From positions 1 through 36,954 of the IMG/VR virus record IMGVR_UViG_3300033153_008926: a stretch of 36,954 nt of DNA; one strand, 5' to 3'. Source of the stretch: a virus. The first letter of the stretch is position 1; every line of letters starts with the position of its first letter. The notes under the pieces were generated by a model. It saw only the letters and a program-made list of their open reading frames with translations, did no database searches and was not told the origin of the DNA. A program made the translations under genes and the position numbers. Positions 11,908 to 22,300 of the stretch are shown here, one piece after another.

Positions 11908-14499
11908 TCATGTTCCTAATGCATATTTATCTGGATCGAATATTAAACTTTGGCCCGTTCTCTCTTTAAGATTGTCCTGCATTCTATCTAAAGACCCAGG
12001 ACTCATATGTTCTTGCAGACCATACAAAAACAGATAATCAAATGCGGCCTTAGTATACCACAAATTTATAATCGGCATATTGTTTTTGGCCAGTTGGAAT
12101 ATGGAATGAGATGGATCATCGCCATTCTGAAGATCTCGCCCAACCGTGCCTAATGTGTTAGTGATTTGCTGAAGAGCGCCAAAGGTAGGACCTCCAAGAG
12201 TAGAGCTCAATCCATTATACTTTAACCACTCTCCAGCCAAGAAGTCACCATATATTCCAAACCCACCACCCTTCATAATCGAATCAAATACCACAGAAGG
12301 ATTTCTTGGGTCTGGCGGAGTTTGACCCTTAAGAGCAGATGACATGGTCATCGAAAGATAACCATAAACCGACACTTCACCCATCATCTGAGCCAATACC
12401 TTACCTTGACTAAGGAATGTTTGTTTGTTTAATCCATCCTGCATTACCCTTCCGAAAACTCTACCCAACTTTCTTCTTGTAAATGAAAGAGGAAAACCTT
12501 TGAACTGTGTAAGTAGTCTAATAAGAGCTCCTGGAACTGAATTAGGATCTGTCCCAAAATGCATCATAGCCGCCTCTCTGGCCCCAGGAAGCATCGCAAC
12601 ATTCTCAGTTGCATTCATATAATAGGATCTTACCATAAGCTCCATATCGTCTTTAACTGACTGAATCTCTCTCGGCTTTAGTTCATCTACAGATTTATTT
12701 AAATACTTAGCAATACTTTCTTTAGAATAATCGCGCGCAGCATCCGGAGTTAAATATTGTTTATTACCTATAGGCGCAGATATATTCTCAGGACTTCTCA
12801 TTAAATCCCATTCCTCTTTACCCATCCCATGTTCAAATAAAGTTCTTTGCAATGTATCCGGCAACCCTTTAAAAGATTTTGCTTTTCTCAATACAAGATC
12901 TCTCGCAAGAGATATACCCAAGGTTCGTCTATTAATCTCATCAAATCTTACCATTCCAGTAACTTTATACGACAAATGAACTAACTTACTCATTCCCCCA
13001 GGAAATCCATCTCCCGCATGATAACGATTCATAAGTTGTTGTGGCAAACTTTCAAAATAACTACCGAGAACATCAGAAAGATGCCTTTCATCTTCTGATA
13101 AACCAGCAGTCAAACCCTTAGCACTTGACAGAAATGATTCTGATGATGATTGCAAGAATCCCATTCCATTAGCCCTTAACTCGCTAGCCTTATTTCCTAG
13201 ATCGGATAGAGCCCTTACAGGAAGAAATCCTAGTTTTGTAATAGCATTAAATGCTCTAGCACCTCCAGCAATCTTTGCAAACATATTATCTAATGGAACT
13301 CTAAGACTCCCATTGATTTCAGCCAATGTATTTCTTGCACGAGAGATATTTCTATTAACCTGTTTCTTGGTGAATCCACGCTTTAAGGCTTCTCGCTCTG
13401 TTTTTTTCGCCATCCTATCAAACATTGCATTTCCATTTACTCCAAACTTTTGCATGAAACCCATATTGTCAGACATACTTCTAAGCGTTCTAGCTACCAT
13501 TGTAGGTAATGACCCATGTCCATATCGTTCATTATATTCAAAGGCTGACTGACCATCCTTAAAGTGTAAAACCCTTTGGCGACTGATTTTCTTTGCTATA
13601 TTAGAAGGACCTTGGTATAATACGTCCCCATCAAATTTACCACCAATCTTAGGGTCATATCGGCCCATTATGATATTATCAAAGACATCTCTTAACCCTT
13701 TATCTTGAATGTCACCATCAAGAGATCGTTCTTTATCAAGTCTTGGAAGTATATAATTTTTCCATTTCTCAAATGCAGCATCTCGCATAGCCAAAACAAA
13801 AGGCTGCCCTTTACCTGATATTGATTTCACTTGCTTTGAAAGTTTTCTATTCTCTATCCAATTATCAGAAAGCTTCATCATCTTCTCACCATTGTGTAGC
13901 TGATGACCCATAAACTCAGGAAGTTTTCCTACTGCAGCTCCAAACTGATTTGCATATTGACGACCCACCTCATATGTATCTGCCATTACACTTTTTACTT
14001 TAGCAGCAACTGCATTCCCGCTTCCCTCCTCATCGAAGAATTCTTTAAATGTATCAAGATAGTTTGCTGGATCTTTAAATGCATCAAGTATACCTAACTT
14101 TTGAAGCCCAAGAGAAAAACCAGTTTCCAATCTTCCAAGCCAATTTCTTTGCATTGCCTTAGCACTAACCTTAGATCCCTTTACCTTAAGTCCTTCCATT
14201 CCATCTAGACTTGCCAACAAACCCTTGGTTGGATCTGTAACCTTAAAAGTAAAGTCTGTTAGGTCATTCTCAACCTTCATGTTGATCAATCGACGTCTAT
14301 TTAATTCTGTCCTATCTGCTTTATACTGTTCAGATACTTCACTAGTTGCCCTTCGAAGTGCATCCATATCTCCAAGACCATCTCTTTCTGACACACGCTT
14401 TGCCTTTTGCTTTATCTTGGAAAGCATTTCTTTTCCTACAGGAGATTTTATATGTTTTCCTATAGTATCTAAGAACTCAATATCACAAGCATTAGCCAT
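11908..14499 (-). CDS. Large internal virion / ejection protein (863 aa)
   Basis: A large, mostly helical, basic and Gln/Asn/Met-rich protein with SD GGGAGG. Its N-terminus is MANACDIEFLDTIGKHIKS. It lies where T7 gp16 lies, downstream of two other internal-protein candidates and before the fibre. It starts by TAATG overlap. I see no clear lytic transglycosylase signature of the gp16 type, so a peptidoglycan-degrading role is unsupported. It is probably carried inside the head and ejected with DNA to extend the tail channel. Function rests on size, composition and synteny. Confidence 0.7.
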   Translation of the reverse strand: MANACDIEFLDTIGKHIKSPVGKEMLSKIKQKAKRVSERDGLGDMDALRRATSEVSEQYKADRTELNRRRLINMKVENDLTDFTFKVTDPTKGLLASLDGMEGLKVKGSKVSAKAMQRNWLGRLETGFSLGLQKLGILDAFKDPANYLDTFKEFFDEEGSGNAVAAKVKSVMADTYEVGRQYANQFGAAVGKLPEFMGHQLHNGEKMMKLSDNWIENRKLSKQVKSISGKGQPFVLAMRDAAFEKWKNYILPRLDKERSLDGDIQDKGLRDVFDNIIMGRYDPKIGGKFDGDVLYQGPSNIAKKISRQRVLHFKDGQSAFEYNERYGHGSLPTMVARTLRSMSDNMGFMQKFGVNGNAMFDRMAKKTEREALKRGFTKKQVNRNISRARNTLAEINGSLRVPLDNMFAKIAGGARAFNAITKLGFLPVRALSDLGNKASELRANGMGFLQSSSESFLSSAKGLTAGLSEDERHLSDVLGSYFESLPQQLMNRYHAGDGFPGGMSKLVHLSYKVTGMVRFDEINRRTLGISLARDLVLRKAKSFKGLPDTLQRTLFEHGMGKEEWDLMRSPENISAPIGNKQYLTPDAARDYSKESIAKYLNKSVDELKPREIQSVKDDMELMVRSYYMNATENVAMLPGAREAAMMHFGTDPNSVPGALIRLLTQFKGFPLSFTRRKLGRVFGRVMQDGLNKQTFLSQGKVLAQMMGEVSVYGYLSMTMSSALKGQTPPDPRNPSVVFDSIMKGGGFGIYGDFLAGEWLKYNGLSSTLGGPTFGALQQITNTLGTVGRDLQNGDDPSHSIFQLAKNNMPIINLWYTKAAFDYLFLYGLQEHMSPGSLDRMQDNLKERTGQSLIFDPDKYALGT

Positions 14500-16004
14500 T
14501 AGACGCCTCCCTTAGCGGTAAGTTCTGCTATGCATTCTGCATATCTAAGCATAGAATTAGTAATAGAACTTGTCTCACGTTCATCCTCCGGAATAGAATC
14601 AAATACTTTCTTTGAATCTTCTGGAAGTTGATCACGTATTTGGCTCACCTCATCTTTCAATTGGTCAGTATCTAGATTATTTAAACGCTCTAATTCTTCT
14701 GGAAGATTCTTTACATCCATCTTATTTATACTAGAGTCACCAGATGGTTGCTTGACTCCATCAGCATGCCCCTGTAATGTTTCTTTAGACACGGGAGATC
14801 TATCTACACCATTAAGTGCGGCTCTCGTCATATTTCCCTTAACAATATCTTTAGTCTGACTTATTAAGTCCAACGTTTTGTCAGAATATTTGTCAGAATA
14901 TTTGTCAAGATTCTTTACAGGAAACTCTTCTGGTAACGCTGTTTCACGTGTAACATTCTTCAACTTATCTTCTATATTGTCTATATGATCCTTTAGTTCG
15001 CCAACGATCTCTTTTCTGTCGTCTGGATCTATCTCTTTATTAGACTCTATTTTGTCTTGTTGCGCTTTAAGTTGATCAAGCATTGCATTATCTTCTTCAC
15101 CAGCACCTACAGGATGTTCGTTATCAAAATCAGGATGTGCCTCACCCCTCATCTCTGCACTACCCCTAAGAGCATCAGCCTCTGCAGGAGTTTCTATATT
15201 TGCTCTAGACTCATCAATTACAGATTGTTGATATGCACCATTCCTTACAATAGGCTCTACATCAACAGACTTTCCATTCTCTAGTTGCGATACAGCCGTC
15301 CTAAGAGCCTGAACGTGCGAGTCATGGTCTATGGCCCTCTTTGCTTTTAAATGGTCTGAGATGTGCCCTATGGAGGCGTGGGCAATGCCTCCTAATGCAG
15401 CATTAACTTTGAGAGCGTCCATAACTGTGGTCATTGATACATCTTCACCAAAATAGTTGTTAGTCCCAACATCTTCTGAGACAGATGGTAGTGTTGCCAT
15501 CGTTCCTTCAGCAGCACCAAGAGCAGTTCTAGATAGCACCCTTTCGCCCATTGACTTTGATGCCATTTCGCCAATGAATGGCTCACTAATAAGTTTTGCG
15601 CTGCCTTCTGTAGCGGCCATTGCTCCCATATTTATAGGATCTAAAAGCCAAGCTGCTTGCTCCCCTACCCAAGAACCAGCCTTGGTAAGAGATCCTTGAC
15701 CTGCCATTTTCCATTGATATTCCTGGCTAGCATCATACTTGTCCGCTGAAACAGCAGCACGTCCTTCAGCAACACCTTTTGGAAATGAAAGACCAGGTCG
15801 CTTATACTGACTTTCTTCGTACTCATCCGGGCTTAAACTTTTTCCACCTGATTCTTTTGCTATTAATTGGAAAGCTGCTTCAGTTGTAGGATTATGAAGA
15901 ACACCTTCGGAAAATCCTTCTTCAGTTCCCTTAATAAGTCCTAATGATGGAGCACCGCCCCATTCTGGGTTATCGTTCTGATCTGGTAATGGTAGGAATG
16001 TCAT
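14499..16004 (-). CDS. Internal virion protein (501 aa)
   Basis: A Glu/Asp/Lys-rich helical protein beginning MTFLPLPDQNDNPEWGG. Around residues 368-380 KYSDKYSDK reflects a short tandem DNA repeat (near 14880-14910). The start overlaps the preceding stop (ATGA) with only a weak SD, indicating coupling to the 760-residue gene. Synteny with T7 gp15/gp16 suggests a head-core or ejection protein. Low-complexity coiled coils dominate and no enzymatic motif is seen. Confidence 0.65.
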   Translation of the reverse strand: MTFLPLPDQNDNPEWGGAPSLGLIKGTEEGFSEGVLHNPTTEAAFQLIAKESGGKSLSPDEYEESQYKRPGLSFPKGVAEGRAAVSADKYDASQEYQWKMAGQGSLTKAGSWVGEQAAWLLDPINMGAMAATEGSAKLISEPFIGEMASKSMGERVLSRTALGAAEGTMATLPSVSEDVGTNNYFGEDVSMTTVMDALKVNAALGGIAHASIGHISDHLKAKRAIDHDSHVQALRTAVSQLENGKSVDVEPIVRNGAYQQSVIDESRANIETPAEADALRGSAEMRGEAHPDFDNEHPVGAGEEDNAMLDQLKAQQDKIESNKEIDPDDRKEIVGELKDHIDNIEDKLKNVTRETALPEEFPVKNLDKYSDKYSDKTLDLISQTKDIVKGNMTRAALNGVDRSPVSKETLQGHADGVKQPSGDSSINKMDVKNLPEELERLNNLDTDQLKDEVSQIRDQLPEDSKKVFDSIPEDERETSSITNSMLRYAECIAELTAKGGV

Positions 16005-18283
16005 TTATCTGCACCGACCAAAGAAGCAGCACTAAGCATTGCGCTTTGTACCAATATATTTCCTTTGGCAAGTTGGGCAACTATTTGTTTGTTTACAAAA
16101 CTTGTTGAAAGATGAATGTCTTGAAATCCAAAACCAACATCCTTTCCTGATTTTGTTTTAACTGGAATACGAGAATCATCAAGCAATCTAACGCCTCCAT
16201 TATCATTTGTTGTTACAGGATACGTATGAGACTGTAGGAATTGCTTGTACGAAACCTCTCTATCCCTCTGAGATGCAACTCCAGGCATATAATAATCCGG
16301 AACTTTTAGGTCTTTAGAGTCTATACCTTTTACCACAGCTTTTACAGATTGATTTATCAATTTTGGTGAATATGATTTGCTCGCCGGGATAACATACTTA
16401 TACCCATTATAAGTCCCCACCTGAGAATGAGCCATAACAGCATCATTTACAGCAGTACCTACAGGATCATCTACACCATTTGCTTTATATACCATTGCCA
16501 ACTTATAACAATAATCAATTCCAGAATCCAGTATTTTTGTTGGATCACCATTCACATTAAGCAAAGACTGACCATAATCCTTCATGAATTCATTACGCGT
16601 CTTATCTTTCAGACGTGCAATATCTTTAGTATTAAACATGCTCTCAAGACTTTTTGCATCCTGATTCATCGCTGTATAAGCAAAGTTAGCATGTTTTGCT
16701 GTCTCCGGTGTAGATGCAATATTAAGCATCATAAAGTTTGCAGGTTTCACAACTTTCTGCAAGTTGGACATTGCAAGACCTCTGTTGTTTGGATGTGCAT
16801 CAACTACATCATTCATCATCTGAACTGCATCTTGAGGCTGTGCATTAGTTATGGCAGATGCAACTTGATTAAGTTGACTCTTAGGTACAATTTGAATATC
16901 ACTTTTAGGAATACCCATCTGCTGTTGAACAGAAATCAAGGAATGGTCTACATCATCTATACTACCCTTTGTAGCAGAACCTAACTTATCTCCAGTTGCT
17001 AATGAAACATTTCCCTTGTCAGCACTACGCTCTCCTTTTAACGCATTCATCACAGATGGATGTTTGATTGCAATACTATATGGATCGTCCTTTCTCTGCT
17101 TAAGTGCTGCTGCTGTATCTTGTTTCAGTAACTCATAATTCTTTGCATTTGCTGCTGTAGGATCTTTTTTAAGACTTTCAAATGCCTGATTTAAATTATG
17201 CTGTATTTGAACTGGTGGAGCATATCTTTGTGATTCTTGAAAGTTATGTCGATGTACTGCGGCCTGCATATCACCCACAAGTTGTGCTGCTTTCTCAGGT
17301 TTATCCTGATATGCATCTCTTACTACAGCAGTTAACTTATCCATACTCCCTTGGGTAGCTGCATTTACACCATTTAGCAAGATACCTGTCTCCATATCCT
17401 TAACTTTCTGATCTATATTTCCAAACTTTGCAGTTACAGCCTGCTTATGTTGAGTCATCATCCCATCGAATCGACGAGTTAAGAAGTTTTTCTCATCAGG
17501 TGTTAGATCCTTTTGGTCTGTTTTATTGAAGTTGGCGAGACTATCTGCACCCTTTCCAGAATTTAAGGCGCGACCAAATTGACCTTCATAATTACTTAAT
17601 CTAATTGTCTTATCCATAGCGTCTAAAGACGATGAATAATAACTTGAACTTATCAATCCAGACGCCAATGCAGCATCTAATGACTTTTTATGTTGAACCC
17701 TTAGTCCAACTGCTCCAGGTTCATCACCCGAATAAGCGGCCTTTGCAGCATCACTTAAGTTATTATTCGAAGACACCTGAAGATTTGAACTTGCTATGTT
17801 TTTATTTAAGCCTTTAACACTAGTTGCAACTGGAGATCTATTTGAAAAACCATAATAACTAATCATGTTTTCTGCATATGGTTTCATTTCCTTTGAAACA
17901 TCGCTCATAGTCTGAGCAGCAAAATTCTTCATTCTCTCATCATATTCGTTTAACGAGTTAGGATTTAAGTTGTCTACAGCATCTTGTTTGAACTGCATGC
18001 TACTATTACGTATTCTATTATTAACTACCATCTTCTGCATCTGCATTGCAGCTTTATTATAGATTATATCCTGCTCGGTATTTTCTTCTAATGGTTTAAA
18101 TCCAATCTTAGATCCAGCCTCCTCACCTTCTCTTGCACTTTTCGCACTAACAAGTTTACCTCTAGTTGCCATTGCACCCTTCGAGAATTTATCTAATTTA
18201 TCTGCCAAGAGGTCTGCGGCAGCACCAGCATCAGGACCAGATACAGGTTGTATTGCTACACTAGGTTGATAAACTTTAAACAT
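16001..18283 (-). CDS. Internal virion protein, gp15-like (760 aa)
   Basis: A long helical protein with Ala/Gln/Asn-rich coiled-coil character, SD GGGAG. The size is close to T7 gp15 (747 residues) and it follows the small gp14-like gene, as in T7. The C-terminus LAKGNILVQSAMLSAASLV is hydrophobic. It probably forms part of the ejected trans-envelope channel. Assignment is by length, order and composition; no signature motif is visible. Confidence 0.7.
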   Translation of the reverse strand: MFKVYQPSVAIQPVSGPDAGAAADLLADKLDKFSKGAMATRGKLVSAKSAREGEEAGSKIGFKPLEENTEQDIIYNKAAMQMQKMVVNNRIRNSSMQFKQDAVDNLNPNSLNEYDERMKNFAAQTMSDVSKEMKPYAENMISYYGFSNRSPVATSVKGLNKNIASSNLQVSSNNNLSDAAKAAYSGDEPGAVGLRVQHKKSLDAALASGLISSSYYSSSLDAMDKTIRLSNYEGQFGRALNSGKGADSLANFNKTDQKDLTPDEKNFLTRRFDGMMTQHKQAVTAKFGNIDQKVKDMETGILLNGVNAATQGSMDKLTAVVRDAYQDKPEKAAQLVGDMQAAVHRHNFQESQRYAPPVQIQHNLNQAFESLKKDPTAANAKNYELLKQDTAAALKQRKDDPYSIAIKHPSVMNALKGERSADKGNVSLATGDKLGSATKGSIDDVDHSLISVQQQMGIPKSDIQIVPKSQLNQVASAITNAQPQDAVQMMNDVVDAHPNNRGLAMSNLQKVVKPANFMMLNIASTPETAKHANFAYTAMNQDAKSLESMFNTKDIARLKDKTRNEFMKDYGQSLLNVNGDPTKILDSGIDYCYKLAMVYKANGVDDPVGTAVNDAVMAHSQVGTYNGYKYVIPASKSYSPKLINQSVKAVVKGIDSKDLKVPDYYMPGVASQRDREVSYKQFLQSHTYPVTTNDNGGVRLLDDSRIPVKTKSGKDVGFGFQDIHLSTSFVNKQIVAQLAKGNILVQSAMLSAASLVGADK

Positions 18284-18284
18284 G

Positions 18285-18716
18285 TTATTGTGAACTCCCG
18301 CTGCTAGATTTTGATTGCGAAAAGTAACTTGTACCTAATGAAGTAAGACTTGAAAATGCGTTAATGTATGCTTCTTCTGTATTTAACCCCTGAGTTTGCG
18401 TAATATATTCCTCACGAGCCTTCAAATTAAGCAAATCAGCATTTTCATCCATATCAAACTTATTATAAGATGATTCATTAATTGCCTTAAAAGTGCTAGA
18501 TGAAGGACTTACATTATGCGCACCTGCTGACGCTACATTTGATGATACAATAGAATTAAGTCTGTCAAGTCTATCCACGCTTCTCTTTGCTTCTGCCGTG
18601 CGTTCTTGATTGAATTGAGCGCCAAGTTGTTCATTTCGAACCTTAGCCGCCTTAATTCTTTCATTGGCACTTAAAAGAGCGCCACCAATTCCCACTACTG
18701 CTGCTGCTGCTGCCAT
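18285..18716 (-). CDS. Small internal virion protein, gp14-like (143 aa)
   Basis: SD GAGGTG. Starts MAAAAAVVGIGGALLSANER, a hydrophobic small-residue N-terminus, then a charged coiled coil containing AGAHNVSPSSSTF and a Ser-rich end. This composition and its place between tail tube B and the two larger internal proteins fit T7 gp14, which lines the outer-membrane pore of the ejectosome. The length is shorter than T7 gp14 (196). Confidence 0.7.
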   Translation of the reverse strand: MAAAAAVVGIGGALLSANERIKAAKVRNEQLGAQFNQERTAEAKRSVDRLDRLNSIVSSNVASAGAHNVSPSSSTFKAINESSYNKFDMDENADLLNLKAREEYITQTQGLNTEEAYINAFSSLTSLGTSYFSQSKSSSGSSQ

Positions 18717-18724
18717 AAATCACC

Positions 18725-20665
18725 TCAATTATTACTTTCCACTTCTAAACCAAGACCTCTCAATGTGAAAGGAAAAGGATCAGTTTGGCTTATAACCACT
18801 TCCTCATCTGATTGCCATCCGCCAGAATTATTAAATCTATATACACCATCCTTTGGCGGAACCTGCTCTCCATACGAATCAACACCAATCTCCAATCCAG
18901 GGATTAATGTACCATTAACCTTGATTCCCAGCGACTGATAGTAATCAACAAATATATTTTTAATTCTTTTGTTCAAATACAAATTATTACCACTCTGAGA
19001 TTGAATATTGACCGGCATCGGTATAACTTCAACGTCTACAGGCAATCCAATTATAACATCTGTTGCCGCCTCATCCAAAGTTATTGTGTTGTTATGGATC
19101 AATTTTTGACCAACATAGATATCATCTGCTGTGACCCATACAGTCTTTCCATTTAACCAGTCTAGCCCACTAATCACTGTCTGCGGAGATCCAAAGGTAA
19201 ACGACCTAGTGCTATCACTAAACACATCGAAATCAACCTTTTCTAAGTAAAGTTCTGTTGTCGCATTAGAATCTTCATTTATCGTCCTTTCAACAACAAA
19301 GTATACCTGATCATCCAATGACTCAACAATTTTAAACGAACCATCAGTATCTGCTGACATCCATGACTTAATGTTTTCAGTTTCTATAGATTGATATATC
19401 GGCATTGTCCCATCTTCATTTATACATAAAAGATAAATCCCATCATTCGCAGCAGGATTTTCAAACGTACCCATAGACACAGGATTTGTAATTAAATGCG
19501 TCGAAAGAAGACTAATATTAATTGCTTGATATGACGAACGCTGAATATCATATATAAAGTTTCTTATAATCTTTCCACCCCTATCGATAAAGACTATTTT
19601 ATTATCTAAAAGAACTGGTTCAACGTTAGAAATACCATTTTTCGTTTGTTGTATATAATAGGTTGTAGATGGAGATGAGGGTTTATCAGAGAATGGAGGT
19701 GTAGTAAATTCACCAGATTGCGTAAATATAATCAGGTCTTGCGAATGTTTTAAATATCTAATTGCGCTTGAACCTTCTCCAGTTATTATTTGAACAATAG
19801 TATCGCTATCATCAGCCGTAGAATCATTGAAATTATAATAATCATTTGTTGCTGAAAGCCCTATAAATCCAGGAAGGTCTGCTGTATTTGCAAGAACCAT
19901 ACGACCTTGATAGAACGTAACCTTCCCTGCATATCCTCTATCACTATTAAAGACTGTTTCAGCAAGATAGGCATCCTCACCTTCTATATTGTCAGTATTT
20001 TTAAAGTCATCAATCGTATACCCTTTTACCTGTACGTCAGTAACAAACTCCGTTATTCGCAATGTTCCTTGATTTCCGAAAAACAGACCATCAACATGAT
20101 TAACATTAAACACATTATCATTTGCATTTAATGTGACAGGACTTACCTTAGTCCCAGACGTACCAGTTGGAGTAAATACTGTATCATCATAGTTTTGTGC
20201 AAAATCATAAGTAGGTTCATTTCTAAAATCTTTAGCGATTAACTCCCATCCGACTGCAACAGCATCAGTCTGATTTAATTCATTTGGTTTAAAACTTTGA
20301 TGAGTTATAACTAACGTACTATCTTTTTGCTCCATGCTGAGTTCTTTAACTATATCTTCACCATAAGAAGATACCAGAGTTCCTTCTAATACATCATTCT
20401 TGTATACAGTAATAAGTTTATCACTAAATATAAAAAGGTAATAATCTTCCTCATCAACTAATAATTTTACCTTAACGTTTCCACTAGGAAGATCTTTCGA
20501 TATTAATCTTGTTCCAAATCGTCGTGTAGCGCCACCTTGCGGCAAGACAAGTACATTCTTTAAACTACGGGCACCTTTATAATATCCGTCATAATCAGCA
20601 CGCGCGTACATCAGTGGTGATAGTTCACCAGTGCTAAAATTTGAAAACAGAACTTCTGATGCCAT
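18725..20665 (-). CDS. Tail tube protein B (gp12-like)
   Basis: A 646-residue beta-rich protein with N-terminal SNFSTGELSPLMYARADYDG followed by LPQGGATRRFGTRLI. This is the hallmark start of podophage tail tubular B/stabilisation proteins (DFSGGELSP...R.D...Y..G...L.N....P.GG...R.GT). Size compares with T7 gp12 (794). It builds the tail nozzle below the gp11-like adaptor encoded just upstream. Confidence 0.85.
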   Translation of the reverse strand: MASEVLFSNFSTGELSPLMYARADYDGYYKGARSLKNVLVLPQGGATRRFGTRLISKDLPSGNVKVKLLVDEEDYYLFIFSDKLITVYKNDVLEGTLVSSYGEDIVKELSMEQKDSTLVITHQSFKPNELNQTDAVAVGWELIAKDFRNEPTYDFAQNYDDTVFTPTGTSGTKVSPVTLNANDNVFNVNHVDGLFFGNQGTLRITEFVTDVQVKGYTIDDFKNTDNIEGEDAYLAETVFNSDRGYAGKVTFYQGRMVLANTADLPGFIGLSATNDYYNFNDSTADDSDTIVQIITGEGSSAIRYLKHSQDLIIFTQSGEFTTPPFSDKPSSPSTTYYIQQTKNGISNVEPVLLDNKIVFIDRGGKIIRNFIYDIQRSSYQAINISLLSTHLITNPVSMGTFENPAANDGIYLLCINEDGTMPIYQSIETENIKSWMSADTDGSFKIVESLDDQVYFVVERTINEDSNATTELYLEKVDFDVFSDSTRSFTFGSPQTVISGLDWLNGKTVWVTADDIYVGQKLIHNNTITLDEAATDVIIGLPVDVEVIPMPVNIQSQSGNNLYLNKRIKNIFVDYYQSLGIKVNGTLIPGLEIGVDSYGEQVPPKDGVYRFNNSGGWQSDEEVVISQTDPFPFTLRGLGLEVESNN

Positions 20666-20675
20666 TTTACGTGCC

Positions 20676-21266
20676 CTATGTTGCTATAAGTTTTGTTGTG
20701 CCTGAACCTGTTCCCCTTACAGATGTAAGAGGTTGACTTCTAAACGATCTGTTGGGTGTTGCCTTAGCTGACGATGCTGTTGCTTTTATTCTCCAAGTTT
20801 CAGCAAGTTCTCTTAATGTCTTCTGATAACTATCCTTTGCTTCTGACGCAAGTGAATAATCAGCAGCTAATTCATATACCAAATACATCATGAAGTCTGC
20901 TCTAAACTTAGGGTTCTCAGGCATAAATCTATAATTTAATGTTATCTCATTTAAGTTTGAGTATAGTTTGTCCTCAAAAATATAATAGTCTAATGTCTGT
21001 GTTACATAATTTGCAGTTAGATAATCAGATGGAAGTTGATATGCATACTGCCACTCAGCTAAAGGAGTTTCAGATAACTGTGCCAATTCTCTGTAAGTAT
21101 TAGAGAACGACCAATAATCAGATGCAAGTAGAGCAGGAACCTTTAAATCATAAAGTTCTGAAGCCCATGAACCTATTGGTCCTAACTCAGATGATGTATT
21201 AAAGGTTCTACCAATATATCCATATGCTAGTTGCATTAATTTTGATTTATTCAAATATACTGACAT
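20676..21266 (-). CDS. Tail tube protein A (gp11-like adaptor)
   Basis: A 196-residue protein. ATG 21266 was chosen because it overlaps the preceding TAA (TAATG) and follows GGGAGCAG; a longer frame lacks an SD. Its sequence pattern (MQLAYGYIGRT, WASELYDLKVPALLASDYW, WQYAYQLPSDYL, then FMMYLVYELAADYSL) is typical of gp11-type tail tubular A proteins. T7 gp11 has the same length (196). It joins portal to nozzle. The C-terminus is Ser/Thr/Arg-rich. Confidence 0.85.
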   Translation of the reverse strand: MSVYLNKSKLMQLAYGYIGRTFNTSSELGPIGSWASELYDLKVPALLASDYWSFSNTYRELAQLSETPLAEWQYAYQLPSDYLTANYVTQTLDYYIFEDKLYSNLNEITLNYRFMPENPKFRADFMMYLVYELAADYSLASEAKDSYQKTLRELAETWRIKATASSAKATPNRSFRSQPLTSVRGTGSGTTKLIAT

Positions 21267-21649
21267 TACAGTCTGCTCCCAAACCAAGACGTTATACACA
21301 TATCCATCATTCCGCAAAATGCCTCATCTAATGGAAATTTCCAAATCCACATACTTATTCGCATAGCTAAAAACAAAACAACACACACAGGTCGAATCGC
21401 AGCCCTTAAATTAACTACCCATAGACTTGGATTCGATATTACATCTCTATTAAAGAACATTGTCTTAGTTTTAAACAGTTGCGCCATAGACGATACATAC
21501 TTATCCATAATTTCTGGCTTAGTAGTTGCTAAAGTACTTAATGTTGCTCCAGGAGTATCTTCTTTAGATCCTAAGAACTTCTTCTTAATGAAGTCAAATA
21601 CCGGCGGAACAATCAACCCACCTATCGCCATTGCAGATTCTATTATCAC
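21266..21649 (-). CDS. Holin-like membrane protein
   Basis: A 127-residue protein starting at GTG 21649 with GGGGAT upstream (ATG 21631 is an alternative). Hydrophobic segments near residues 5-20 and 84-100 (AIRPVCVVLFLAMRISM), plus a semi-hydrophobic end, together with FNRDVISNPSLWVVNLRAAIRP, resemble the three-helix holin family GTA_holin_3TM. It directly follows the endolysin gene, supporting a lysis role in the inner membrane. The holin label is moderately sure. Confidence 0.65.
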   Translation of the reverse strand: MIIESAMAIGGLIVPPVFDFIKKKFLGSKEDTPGATLSTLATTKPEIMDKYVSSMAQLFKTKTMFFNRDVISNPSLWVVNLRAAIRPVCVVLFLAMRISMWIWKFPLDEAFCGMMDMCITSWFGSRL

Positions 21650-21651
21650 AA

Positions 21652-22068
21652 CTAATCCCCCACCAATTCAAAATGCAAAAGATCATTAAAGTTCTGGTCT
21701 TTCATGTCATGATCCATATCCCAATCACCACCCCAGCGCACATCATGATGAACTAATCCCTGAATCTTTAAGGTTTTTGCAATACCAAGAACTATTCCAG
21801 AAAAGTATTTAAATCGCGGAATATCTTTCCAATCAATCGGATATGGAGCAGCATCTGCAGCCATAGAAGGAGAAGAGTTGTGCTTCGAGTGAGGAAAGTG
21901 AAGTTGCGTGTTACCATTGATAAACGCAAGTTCTTGCTCTTCTCTCGTTCTATGACCGAAGATTATTGAACAATCTATAAAAGCAATGACATATTTAAAG
22001 ATTAGTTGTAAATCAGGATGACAGGAATGCAATCTATCTAATGATTTCTTACTATATTTATAAGTCAT
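21652..22068 (-). CDS. Endolysin, L-Ala-D-Glu/M15-type metallopeptidase
   Basis: A 138-residue protein, close to T5 endolysin in length (137). ATG 22068 overlaps the preceding stop (ATGA). The M15 zinc motif is visible: SKH (His63), AAD (Asp72) and LLHFEL (His132), with FGHRTREEQE matching the family's GxR segment. It cleaves peptide cross-stem bonds of Gram-negative peptidoglycan. No signal peptide is present, so release depends on a holin, encoded 2 bp downstream. Its place among structural genes is unusual. Confidence 0.88.
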   Translation of the reverse strand: MTYKYSKKSLDRLHSCHPDLQLIFKYVIAFIDCSIIFGHRTREEQELAFINGNTQLHFPHSKHNSSPSMAADAAPYPIDWKDIPRFKYFSGIVLGIAKTLKIQGLVHHDVRWGGDWDMDHDMKDQNFNDLLHFELVGD

Positions 22069-22289
22069 ACTATTTCCCAAGTAATGTCAGAACCATCCCA
22101 TGAGAAATGAGCATTTAAACCATACTCTGCATATGCAGCAACAGCACCATCATATTGCTCTGTATTAGTTATAACTGCCTGAGTTCTTCCTTCCGGAACA
22201 ATTTCTCTAACTGGATGCTCTTCTGTAACCTCATAACATTTAATTAGACGTTGCGTAGCATCTTCTATTTGCAAAGCATATTGTGTCAT
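22065..22289 (-). CDS. Small hypothetical protein (74 aa)
   Basis: SD AGGAG precedes ATG 22289. The product begins MTQYALQIEDATQRLIKCYE and ends in WDGSDITWEIV; mixed alpha/beta, acidic. It sits between the fibre-type protein and endolysin and overlaps the endolysin start. Perhaps a virion or chaperone protein linked to the fibre block; not recognised. Confidence 0.6.
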   Translation of the reverse strand: MTQYALQIEDATQRLIKCYEVTEEHPVREIVPEGRTQAVITNTEQYDGAVAAYAEYGLNAHFSWDGSDITWEIV

Positions 22290-22300
22290 TTAAATTTCTC

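Noticed and set aside
14875-14915. Tandem repeat TTGTCAGAATAT
   Set aside because: It lies in frame within the 501-residue internal protein and only duplicates KYSD; no separate element.
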